Source of the DNA: Lichenicola sp965198575 | GTDB lineage: Bacteria > Pseudomonadota > Alphaproteobacteria > Acetobacterales > Acetobacteraceae | Length of the DNA: 64,000 nucleotides | Reading direction: 5' to 3' | Assembly: GCF_965198575.1 (NCBI RefSeq) | Contig: NZ_OZ240671.1 | Coordinates: forward strand, 2,604,001-2,668,000 | In this document: positions 9,398 through 16,992 of the stretch, piece by piece | Position numbering within the stretch: the stretch's first letter is position 1 | Layout: each line of letters starts with the position of its first letter | The notes under the pieces: model-generated | What the model was told of the DNA's origin: nothing | Databases searched by the model: none | The model's input: the letters and a program-made list of their open reading frames with translations, nothing else | Position numbers and translations under genes: made by a program

Positions 9398-12300
9398 CTA
9401 CTCCCCGGCGAGTTTCAGCCCGAACTGCTCGGCGAGCTGCGCGCGATAGATCCGCTGGCGCGTGCGGTGCTCGTCCAGGATCGCCGGCTGCTTGCCGATC
9501 AGCCGGTGGATCCGCGCCACTTCGCCGAGATGCTTCTGCGCCGCCAGCCGTTGCGTCGTGCTGTCGCCGTGCCGCCGGTGGATGTTGAGCGGCTCGGCAA
9601 CGTAGGCGACCTGCGCGCCCTCCTGGCTCAGCAGCTCGATATACAGCCGCCAGTCGCCGGCCACCCGGAAGCTCATCAGCTCCTCGTTGCAGCGGGACAG
9701 CGCCTCCTTCAAGGCCTGCCGGTTGAACAGCACGCCGCTCGCATTCAGGATCAGGTTGCGCTCGCCAAGGCAGCTGTTGACGAACGCCGGGCCCTCATGC
9801 AGCCCGTCGGCGTCCAGGATCGTGCCGGCAGTCGTTGCGTAGTATGGCTTGTAGCTTTCCGACACGGTCAGGCCGTCGCTATCCACGGCACGGCTGTCGC
9901 AGAACGCCAGCACGGCGCGCGGCGCATTCTCCAGCGCCTGCACCAGGGTTTCCAGCAGGCGTGGATCGGCGGCGTCATCGGCCTCGGCAATCCATAGCCA
10001 GTCGCCCTTGGCCTCGTTCACCGCGCGCTGCCACTGCCGGAACACCGAGCCGGAATTGCGCGTCTGCGCCACCACGCGCACCTGGCGGTCCCACTCCAGG
10101 GCAGCCGCGCGGGCCTGGGCGACGCTGTCATCGGCGGAGGCATCGTCAAGCACCACCACCTCCAGCACCGGATGGCCCTGCGCGAAGATCGAGGCCAGGC
10201 GCTGGCGCATGTAGCGGGCGTAGTTGTAGCTGGGCACGACGACCGAAATGCGCCGCATCGTCGGTTGCGCCAGCGCCAGCAGCCCCGACACGTAGCGGTC
10301 GAAGCCGAGTTGGCGGGCGGCCAGGCGGCCGGCGCGGGCGCGATCGACGCTGCGTGCATCGTGGCACTCCTGGCCGAGTGCCAGCGTTTCACGCGCCATC
10401 GCCCCGACATCGCCAAGCGGCACCAGCGCGCCCACCTCGAACCGACGCAGCAGCTCGGGGATGCCGCCGCTGTTCCCGAACGCCACCACGGTCAGGCCGC
10501 ACGCGAGCGCTTCCAGCACCACGCTCGGGAGCGGGTCCTCGCGCGAGGTCAGCACGAAGCAGTCGGCGGCACTGAGATGGTCGGGCGCGTCCGGCACATG
10601 GCCTGGCATATGGAAGGTGCCGGTGGCGCAGGCGGCCTCGATCTCGCCACGCAGGTAGGTCTGCAGCATCGCATCGATGTTGCCGAGCCACAGGCAGTGC
10701 ACACGGCGATGCGGCCGGCGCTGGCGCCTGCGCTTCTGGCGACCATCGGTCACGGGCCGGCTGGCGAGCAGGCGCCAGAGTTGCAGGAACAGGTCGAAGC
10801 CCTTGCGCATGTCGGCATAACCGATGCCGATCAGCAGCAGGTCGTCCGGGGCGACGCCGAACTGTCGGCGGAGTGTGGCGCGATGCCGGGCGGAGAATTT
10901 CGCAGCCGAGTACAGCCCCTGCGGCAGCTGCACCGCGCGCTCGTCCGGCATCGGCACCAGGGCACGCACCGCGTCATGCACCGCGGTCGCGGGGAACACC
11001 ACCTTGCGGGCATGGGTCGCGGCGTCACGCAGCATCGGCAGCAGGTGTTTCTCGCCGAGCAGGGCGGGCAGCTCGTGCACCAGCAGGATGAACGGGATGC
11101 CGGCCTGGGCGAGCAGGCGTCCGATGCCTGCGGAGGCCGAGCTGTTGACGATGGCGCTGGAGAAGCCGGCGATCCGCAGCGCCTCCAGGTGCGCCGGAAC
11201 CCGCGGGTCGTCCGCGGCCATGATGCTGGTGCGGCCCACCGCCTCGTAGCCGTCGAGCATGGCGCCGCCGCCCAGCAGCAGGAAGGCGATCTCGACCCCA
11301 TGGCCGCGCTTGAGCTGGCGTCCGACATGCAGCAGCAGCGATTGTGCGCCGGCCTGGAACGCATCGTGGCCGACCAGCAGCACGCGACCCTGCGCCGAGG
11401 GCTTGCCGAAGCCGGTGACGGCGCGGCCGGTGGCGTTCAGGTAGGCGGCGCCGAAATGCAGGTCGGGCTCGAGATAGGCGCCCTCGGCCCACTCGTTCCA
11501 GGCATTGACGCACACGATCGGCTCGCCATGGAACGGTTGCGCGCCGGCTGCCCTGACCAGCCCCTCAAGCCAGGCCTCGTACTTGGCGGGCGTCGAGCCG
11601 TGCAGCACCAGCCCGTTGCCCTGTCGCCTGGCGTCGTTGTCCCAGGACGGCGAGGCGGTGCGGATCAGCGGGAACGGCGCCGGCGGAGCGGCCAGGGCCG
11701 AGCGCACCACGTCGTCGTAGTTATAGACCTGCGCGCTGAAGTCGGTGTCCAGCACGTTGAGCGACGGATTGATCGTGGCGAGCCCGTTGACCAGCTTGTG
11801 CGGCGGAAACTCGATCGCGCCGTCCAGCCCGTACGGGCGCGGATCGTTGTCGCCGAAGCTCTGCGACATCACGAAGAGCGGGTCCTCGTTGGTCCGGCCC
11901 ATGAACAGGGTGCGCCAGCGGGCGATGGTTTCGGCGGCGTCGGGGATCACGCCGATGCGGTAGATCATCAGCAGCGGTCGGCCGCAGACGCGGATGTAGC
12001 GCGGATCGGTGAAGTGGCGGGCGAAGCAGTCGATCAGCGGCAGCTCGTCCTCGGGGCGGAAATCCTGGCTGATCAGGACGTCCTCCTCCGAGCCGTCCCA
12101 GCGCCGGGTCCAGTTCTCGTTCGCCCACATCAGGCAGAACGGCAATTCGATCGACGTGTCGCCGAGCAGCGCCTCGAGCGGACCATCCATGAGGCGCTCG
12201 CCGTTGAACCAGTAGAAATAGAACACGAACCCGTCGATGCCGGCCGCATGCGCCATGGCCGCCTGCTGGCGCAGCACGCTGGTGCCCTCGAGGCGGTAGT

Positions 12301-13222
12301 GACCGAGGTCGCGCGGAATGCGCGGCTGGTAGTGGCCGGCAAAACGGGGCAGCCCGCGGGCGACGTTGGTCCATTCGGTGAAGCCGGTGCCCCACCATTC
12401 GTCGTTGCGCGGCATCGCGTGGAATTGCGGCAGGTAATAGGCAATCACGCGGGCGCGGCGCGTGACCGTGGCCGGCAGCATCCGGCGGGTCTCGAACAGC
12501 GGGCCGGGCTGGGTGTTGCGCCGGACCTCGCGCGGCAGGGTGGTCTCGCCCGATGGCAGGCTGGGGTGGATGCCCGGCCGGTCGCGGTGCGCCAGGTAGT
12601 GCAGCAGCGGGTTGAGTTCCGTCTCGCCGCCCAGGTAGCGCTGGCGATAGAACGCCGGATCGAAGCCGGCGAACGGTTTCCGGGCCTCGCGGAAGCCCTG
12701 GACCATGTAGTGCTCGAGCGGATCGAGGCCGGCGGCGGCGACGTCGGGGTAGGTCTTGAGGTAGAACGGGCTGTCGAACTCCGCCATCGCGCTGACCTGG
12801 CCGCCGGCGCGATGCAGCAGGTAGTGGCGCAGCGCCAGCATGCCGTCAGGGACGCTGTAGGTGCGGCTGTACCAGACCGGATCGAACCAGCTGCTCGGTC
12901 GGCGCCCCTCGATTTCACCACGCAGCACGTAATGCAGCAGCGGATCGATGGTCTCTGCGGCCACGTCGGGATTCTGCTGGAGATACCAGCCAGGATCGAA
13001 ATACAGGTTCGGCTTGCGGCCCTCGCGCCAGCCATAGTCGTGATAGTGCGCCATCGCCTCCGCCCTGTGCCCGGCGATGTCGGGATTGCAGGCGATGTAG
13101 TACTCGAGGTCGAACAGCCCGGACTGGCCGAGCAGATGCAGGCCGCCACTGGACGACAGCGCGGCGGACAGGATACCGCCACCGGCGATGGCCTGCGGAG
13201 CCGGAGTCTGGGCGGCACTCAT
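9398..13222 (-). CDS. Multidomain glycan protein: repeat region, WbsX-like domain, GT4 and GT2 glycosyltransferases
   Basis: 1274 residues, large for the family. Residues 35-210 hold five degenerate repeats of the type FD..WY...NPDVA...DPL.HY. Residues ~262-600 form a WbsX/GH99-like domain starting RVIAYYLPQFHAMPRNDEWW and containing WGTGFTEWTNVARG. Residues ~608-985 are a GT-B (GT4) glycosyltransferase starting VLLVGHDAFQAGAQSLLL, with the EDPLPSVVLEAL donor-binding motif and GGIPELL. Residues ~988-1240 are a GT-A (GT2) glycosyltransferase starting ISVVVPSYNYARYM, with VVLDDASADDS and a DADD-like EADDAADP. Such proteins build O-antigen or other surface polysaccharides. An Arg-rich loop (RQKRRRQRRPHRR) interrupts the GT4 domain. 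It is a single gene, not inside a polysaccharide locus in this window. No strong SD precedes the ATG at 13222. Confidence 0.88.
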   Translation of the reverse strand: MSAAQTPAPQAIAGGGILSAALSSSGGLHLLGQSGLFDLEYYIACNPDIAGHRAEAMAHYHDYGWREGRKPNLYFDPGWYLQQNPDVAAETIDPLLHYVLRGEIEGRRPSSWFDPVWYSRTYSVPDGMLALRHYLLHRAGGQVSAMAEFDSPFYLKTYPDVAAAGLDPLEHYMVQGFREARKPFAGFDPAFYRQRYLGGETELNPLLHYLAHRDRPGIHPSLPSGETTLPREVRRNTQPGPLFETRRMLPATVTRRARVIAYYLPQFHAMPRNDEWWGTGFTEWTNVARGLPRFAGHYQPRIPRDLGHYRLEGTSVLRQQAAMAHAAGIDGFVFYFYWFNGERLMDGPLEALLGDTSIELPFCLMWANENWTRRWDGSEEDVLISQDFRPEDELPLIDCFARHFTDPRYIRVCGRPLLMIYRIGVIPDAAETIARWRTLFMGRTNEDPLFVMSQSFGDNDPRPYGLDGAIEFPPHKLVNGLATINPSLNVLDTDFSAQVYNYDDVVRSALAAPPAPFPLIRTASPSWDNDARRQGNGLVLHGSTPAKYEAWLEGLVRAAGAQPFHGEPIVCVNAWNEWAEGAYLEPDLHFGAAYLNATGRAVTGFGKPSAQGRVLLVGHDAFQAGAQSLLLHVGRQLKRGHGVEIAFLLLGGGAMLDGYEAVGRTSIMAADDPRVPAHLEALRIAGFSSAIVNSSASAGIGRLLAQAGIPFILLVHELPALLGEKHLLPMLRDAATHARKVVFPATAVHDAVRALVPMPDERAVQLPQGLYSAAKFSARHRATLRRQFGVAPDDLLLIGIGYADMRKGFDLFLQLWRLLASRPVTDGRQKRRRQRRPHRRVHCLWLGNIDAMLQTYLRGEIEAACATGTFHMPGHVPDAPDHLSAADCFVLTSREDPLPSVVLEALACGLTVVAFGNSGGIPELLRRFEVGALVPLGDVGAMARETLALGQECHDARSVDRARAGRLAARQLGFDRYVSGLLALAQPTMRRISVVVPSYNYARYMRQRLASIFAQGHPVLEVVVLDDASADDSVAQARAAALEWDRQVRVVAQTRNSGSVFRQWQRAVNEAKGDWLWIAEADDAADPRLLETLVQALENAPRAVLAFCDSRAVDSDGLTVSESYKPYYATTAGTILDADGLHEGPAFVNSCLGERNLILNASGVLFNRQALKEALSRCNEELMSFRVAGDWRLYIELLSQEGAQVAYVAEPLNIHRRHGDSTTQRLAAQKHLGEVARIHRLIGKQPAILDEHRTRQRIYRAQLAEQFGLKLAGE

Positions 13223-13261
13223 CGGGCTGAACGCATGGTCTGATCCTGGATCGGCCGGACG

Positions 13262-13290
13262 ATTAACAAAATGTTATCTGTGTTAGATAC
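13262..13290. promoter_or_regulatory. AT-rich island with an inverted repeat in a divergent intergenic region
   Basis: The divergent spacer between the glycan gene and metX holds one AT-rich patch in very GC-rich DNA. It has a perfect inverted repeat TAACA-AAA-TGTTA (13264-13276) and a further direct TGTTA copy at 13281-13285. It is a reasonable site for overlapping promoters or an operator. No SAM-type riboswitch could be recognised between it and metX. Confidence 0.35.
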
Positions 13291-13516
13291 GCGGTCGCCC
13301 GCTCCTTGGGCAAGAGTTCGTTTCGAGATCGACAAGGCTTGGGCTGGCGTCCGGGCGGCGTGGTGCGCGGCGGAGGCCCGATGAGGGCTGCCCCGCACTG
13401 GACGCTGATCCGCATCGCGGCGACGTGGAGCGCGGGGGCGTGACGCGCGGGCGGGCGTGTTGCATGGTGCGCGCCACCTCGATGCAAACCATCCAGTCAA
13501 GAGCCGCCCTCTGCCC

Positions 13517-14773
13517 ATGGACCAGTCCGCCACGCTGATCGAGACGCCGCCAGGCCCCGGGAGTGTCCAGGACCAGGCGTCCACGGCAGGGACGGCGGCT
13601 CCGCATGAGCACAGCCACGTCAGCTTCCAGGAGGGGCTGGAGCTTGAGTGTGGCGTGGTGCTGGCGCCGATGGTCATGGCGTATCGCACCTACGGCCGGC
13701 TCGGTCCGCGGGCGGACAATGCGGTGCTGGTCTGCCATGCGCTGACCGGCGACCAGTATGCGGCGGAAACCCATCCGGTCAGCGGCAAGCCGGGCTGGTG
13801 GTCGCGCCTGGTCGGTCCCGGCTTGCCGATCGACACCGACCGCTTCTTCGTCATCTGCATCAACGTGCTGGGCGGCTGCATGGGCTCGACCGGGCCGCGC
13901 TCAGCCCGGCCGGACGCGGGCGGCGAGCCGTGGGGCACCGAGTTCCCGCCGGTGACCATTCGCGACATGGTGGCGGCCCAGGCCAAGGTGGTCAGCAGCC
14001 TCGGTATCGAGCGGCTGTTCGCGGTGGTGGGCGGCTCGATGGGCGGCATGCAGGTGCTGTCCTGGGCCGCGACCTACCCCGAGCGGGTGTTCGCAGCGCT
14101 GCCGATCGCCACCGCATCGTTCCATTCGGCGCAGAACATCGCCTTCAACGAGGTCAGCCGCCAGGCGATCTTCGCCGATCCGGACTGGCATGGCGGCCGC
14201 TACTGGGCGGACGGGCTGGTGCCGGCGCGCGGCCTCGCGGTGGCGCGGATGATGGCGCACATCACCTACCTGTCGGAGGAGGCACTCACCCGCAAGTTCG
14301 GCCGGCGGGTGCAGCGCGACCCGATCGCGAAGGCCGATGCCGGTGCGCCGCTCAGCCTGTTCGGCGAGATGTTCGAGGTGGAGAGCTACCTGCGCCACCA
14401 GGGCTCGAGCTTCGTGCGCCGGTTCGATGCCAATTCGTACCTGACCATCACCCGGGCGATGGATTACTTCGATATCGCCATGGACCACGGCGGCGACCTG
14501 TCGGCGGCGTTCGTGGGTACGCGCACGCGGTTCTGCATCGTATCGTTCTCGTCCGACTGGCTGTTTCCGACGCCGCAAAGCCGGGCCGTCGCGCGCGCCC
14601 TCAACAAGGCGGCTGCGAACGTGAGTTTCGTCGAGATCGAGACCGACAAGGGGCACGACGCGTTCCTGCTCGACGAGCCGGAGTTCGACCGCACCATCCG
14701 CGGCTTCCTGTCGGGCTGTGCTGAGCATGCCGGCCTGGCGACGCCGACCACCGACATCCCAACGGTGCCCTGA
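13517..14773 (+). CDS. metX: Homoserine O-acyltransferase MetX
   Basis: 418 residues, alpha/beta hydrolase fold. It activates L-homoserine by acylation from acetyl-CoA (or succinyl-CoA in some MetX enzymes) for methionine synthesis. Visible are the family segment NVLGGCMGSTGPRS, the nucleophile elbow GGSMGGMQVLSWA with Ser near residue 174, the catalytic Asp in FSSDWLFP and the catalytic His in DKGHDAFLLDEPEF. ATG 13517 is chosen over an upstream frame opening at 13457 because the first 20 extra residues look non-coding; no strong SD is visible. metW follows after six bases, the usual alphaproteobacterial arrangement. Acetyl versus succinyl specificity cannot be read with certainty. Confidence 0.93.
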   Translation: MDQSATLIETPPGPGSVQDQASTAGTAAPHEHSHVSFQEGLELECGVVLAPMVMAYRTYGRLGPRADNAVLVCHALTGDQYAAETHPVSGKPGWWSRLVGPGLPIDTDRFFVICINVLGGCMGSTGPRSARPDAGGEPWGTEFPPVTIRDMVAAQAKVVSSLGIERLFAVVGGSMGGMQVLSWAATYPERVFAALPIATASFHSAQNIAFNEVSRQAIFADPDWHGGRYWADGLVPARGLAVARMMAHITYLSEEALTRKFGRRVQRDPIAKADAGAPLSLFGEMFEVESYLRHQGSSFVRRFDANSYLTITRAMDYFDIAMDHGGDLSAAFVGTRTRFCIVSFSSDWLFPTPQSRAVARALNKAAANVSFVEIETDKGHDAFLLDEPEFDRTIRGFLSGCAEHAGLATPTTDIPTVP

Positions 14774-14779
14774 GCGCCC

Positions 14780-15379
14780 ATGCGTCTCGACCAGAAACTG
14801 ATCGCGGAAATGATCGAGCCGGGCGCGCGCGTGCTCGATATCGGCAGCGGCGACGGCTCGCTGATCGAGCACCTGTTCCGCACCCGCAATTGCGACGCCC
14901 GCGGCATCGAGCTCGACATGGGCGAGGTGACGCGCTCGGTGGCGCACGGCCTGCCGGTGATGCATGGCGATGCCGACACCGATCTTGCGCATTATCCCGA
15001 CGGTGCGTTCGATTACGTGGTGCTGTCGCGCACGCTGCAGGCGGTGGAACGGCCGCGCGAGGTGTTGCGGCAGATGCTGCGGATCGGCACCCGGGCGATC
15101 GTGTCGTTCCCGAATTTCGGCCATTGGGAATTGAGGCTGCAGCTGCTGTTGCGCGGTCGCATGCCGATGACCGATGCCTGGGGCCGTCCCTGGTACGAAA
15201 CACCGAACATCCACCCCTGCACGATCCGCGACTTCTTCGCGCTGTGCGCCGAGGAAGGCTACCTGGTGCAGCGCTGGATGGCGGTCGACGAGAACGGCGC
15301 CCGCACGCCCTGGCAACGCTCGCTGCAGATGGCCAACCTGTTCGGCGAACAGGCGCTGTTTCTGCTGGGGCGCGCGTAG
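14780..15379 (+). CDS. metW: Methionine biosynthesis protein MetW
   Basis: 199 residues, class I SAM-dependent methyltransferase fold. The SAM-binding glycine motif is RVLDIGSGDGSL near residue 16, with the acidic end of strand 2 in RGIELD. Characteristic MetW segments follow: YDYVVLSRTLQ-like (DYVVLSRTLQAVERP), AIVSFPNFGHWELRLQLL, and WYETPNIHPCTIRDF. In proteobacteria MetW is cotranscribed with metX and is needed for or stimulates MetX activity. Here it starts six bases after the metX stop, supporting an operon. Confidence 0.93.
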   Translation: MRLDQKLIAEMIEPGARVLDIGSGDGSLIEHLFRTRNCDARGIELDMGEVTRSVAHGLPVMHGDADTDLAHYPDGAFDYVVLSRTLQAVERPREVLRQMLRIGTRAIVSFPNFGHWELRLQLLLRGRMPMTDAWGRPWYETPNIHPCTIRDFFALCAEEGYLVQRWMAVDENGARTPWQRSLQMANLFGEQALFLLGRA

Positions 15380-15388
15380 GAGGTCGGC

Positions 15389-15721
15389 TTGCACGACATG
15401 TCGCCGACCAGGTTCGTTCCGGTAGCGATGTTCCTGCTCCTGTCATGCATGGGAATGGCGCCGAACCGGTGCCCGCAGATTGTCGCTGATCACGGCAAGG
15501 ATCATGTGCTGGACAATGCGTCCCTCTTCGACACGCCTCCCGTGAACAAGGTGGACCTTGAGCCGGCTGTTCGTGGCCGACGTGACGTCTGGGATCTTGA
15601 TCGGATCGATCCCTATCTCGTGTGCCGATATTCCGGAACCGCGACTGTCGTCACGCTTCATGTGATCGGTGCGCGGACCTGCTTCGCCTCGGGACCACTC
15701 TTCCGAGCCTATTGTCGGTAG
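15389..15721 (+). CDS. Small secreted cysteine-containing protein, unknown function
   Basis: 110 residues, ten bases after metW on the same strand. Residues 8-25 (FVPVAMFLLLSCMGMA) look like a signal peptide, possibly with a lipobox-like Cys. The mature part ends with YLVCRYSGTATVVTLHV followed by RTCF and a final YCR, so four cysteines could pair in the periplasm. The C-terminal pattern resembles small STY0301-like exported proteins, but the match is by eye. GC content is lower than in metXW. Alternative start codons lie at 15398 and nearby. It could be a recent acquisition or a chance frame, though the signal peptide argues for a real gene. Confidence 0.5.
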   Translation: MHDMSPTRFVPVAMFLLLSCMGMAPNRCPQIVADHGKDHVLDNASLFDTPPVNKVDLEPAVRGRRDVWDLDRIDPYLVCRYSGTATVVTLHVIGARTCFASGPLFRAYCR

Positions 15722-15786
15722 ATCGACAGGCCCCACATTCCGGCGCGGTCCTGGCCGGATACGAAACAGGTCGTGCATCCGTCTTC

Positions 15787-15810
15787 ATAAGCTGATATCG
15801 ATCGGCTTAT
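15787..15810. promoter_or_regulatory. Inverted repeat upstream of the desaturase
   Basis: ATAAGC and GCTTAT form perfect 6-base arms separated by 12 bases (TGATATCGATCG). The site lies about 100 bases before the desaturase start in a locally AT-richer stretch. It could be a repressor operator or part of the promoter. This is inferred from symmetry alone. Confidence 0.25.
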
Positions 15811-15906
15811 CGAGATTCCAGACGCAGACTGTCGCGGTCGCCAAAAGCCCGCACCTGAGGGTCTCGGCCAGGCCGGCGCGATGTGCGGCCGGCAGCGAGG
15901 TTTCCG

Positions 15907-16917
15907 ATGACGGCCGCTGCCGAGACGCTCCAGCTCTCGATCCTCAAGCCATACCAGTCCTCCAGCCTCCGCCAGGCCGCCTGGCAGACTGCGACCACCT
16001 TCGGGCTGTATCTGACGCTGGTCGTCGCGATGTATGCCGCCTCCAGCTTGTCGGTCTTGCTCACGCTGGCGCTTGCGGTGCCGGCCGGCGGGCTGATCGT
16101 TCGCATCTTCATGCTGCAGCACGATTGCGGGCACGGCTCGCTGTTCCGCACCCGCCGGGTCAACGGCATCGTCGGTGCCCTGTGCAGCCTGGCGACGCTT
16201 ACCCCGTTCGCCTACTGGCGCCGGCTGCATGCCCGCCATCATGCCGGCTGGAACAATCTCGACGGCCGCGGCGTGCCGGCCGATTTCTTCTCCGACTGCC
16301 TGACCAGCGCGGAATACGCCGCCCTCCGCCCGATGCAGCAGCGGCTGTATCGGCTGACCCATCATCCGGCGCTGGTCCACCTGCTGCTGCCGCCGGTGAT
16401 CTTCATCCTGCTGTACCGCGTGCCGTTCGACACCCCTGCCGCCAACCGCGTCGAGCGCCGCAGCGTGCTGCTGCTCAACCTGTCGCTGGTCGCGATGTTC
16501 GCCGGCCTGATGATGGTGTTCGGCGTCCGGACCGTGCTGCTGGTGCATCTGCCGGCCCTGATGTTCGCGGCCATCGTCGGCATCTGGCTGTTCTCCGTGC
16601 AGCACCGGTTCGAGGACAGCCAGTGGGCGACCTCGGAGACCTGGCGCTACGACCAAGCCGCCCTGCACGGCGCATCCTACCTGCGGCTGCCGCGGGTGCT
16701 GCAGTGGTTCAGCGGCAATATCGGCCTGCACCACGTGCACCATCTGCGCCCCGGCATCCCGAACTACCGACTACAGGCATGCCATGATGGCTGCCTGGAG
16801 GTGACCGGAGCGGTGACGGTGCTGAACCTGCGACAGGCGCTGCGGGCTCCGAGCTATGCGCTCTGGGACGAGGAGCAGGGCCACATGGCGCCCTTCCCGG
16901 CGGCTCCCCGGCGTTAG
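15907..16917 (+). CDS. Membrane fatty acid desaturase
   Basis: 336 residues. The start is ATG 15907 with GAGG five bases upstream; a longer frame from 15883 is less likely. This is a di-iron membrane desaturase. Its three histidine boxes are HDCGH near residue 72, HARHH near 108 and HHVHH near 275. The protein has hydrophobic segments at ~28-65, ~95-105 (short), ~155-180 and ~195-225. It introduces a double bond into acyl chains of membrane lipids (or hydroxylates or desaturates a related lipid). It stands alone between the small secreted protein and the catalase-like fusion. The chain position it modifies cannot be told from sequence. Confidence 0.88.
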   Translation: MTAAAETLQLSILKPYQSSSLRQAAWQTATTFGLYLTLVVAMYAASSLSVLLTLALAVPAGGLIVRIFMLQHDCGHGSLFRTRRVNGIVGALCSLATLTPFAYWRRLHARHHAGWNNLDGRGVPADFFSDCLTSAEYAALRPMQQRLYRLTHHPALVHLLLPPVIFILLYRVPFDTPAANRVERRSVLLLNLSLVAMFAGLMMVFGVRTVLLVHLPALMFAAIVGIWLFSVQHRFEDSQWATSETWRYDQAALHGASYLRLPRVLQWFSGNIGLHHVHHLRPGIPNYRLQACHDGCLEVTGAVTVLNLRQALRAPSYALWDEEQGHMAPFPAAPRR

Positions 16918-16992
16918 CGGCACAGCAACCGGCTGCGACACCTCGCCGTTGAACAAGGCCGGCCACATCCGGCCCTGCCAACGGAGCCGCCC

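Noticed and set aside
10172..13243. 1023-residue plus-strand open frame opposite the glycan protein gene
   Set aside because: It is the antisense of a gene with clear domains; composition is Gly/Ala/Arg/His-rich without any family signature. Long antisense frames are expected at this GC content.
13223..13516. SAM riboswitch before metX
   Set aside because: No SAM-I, SAM-II or related consensus could be matched in the leader.
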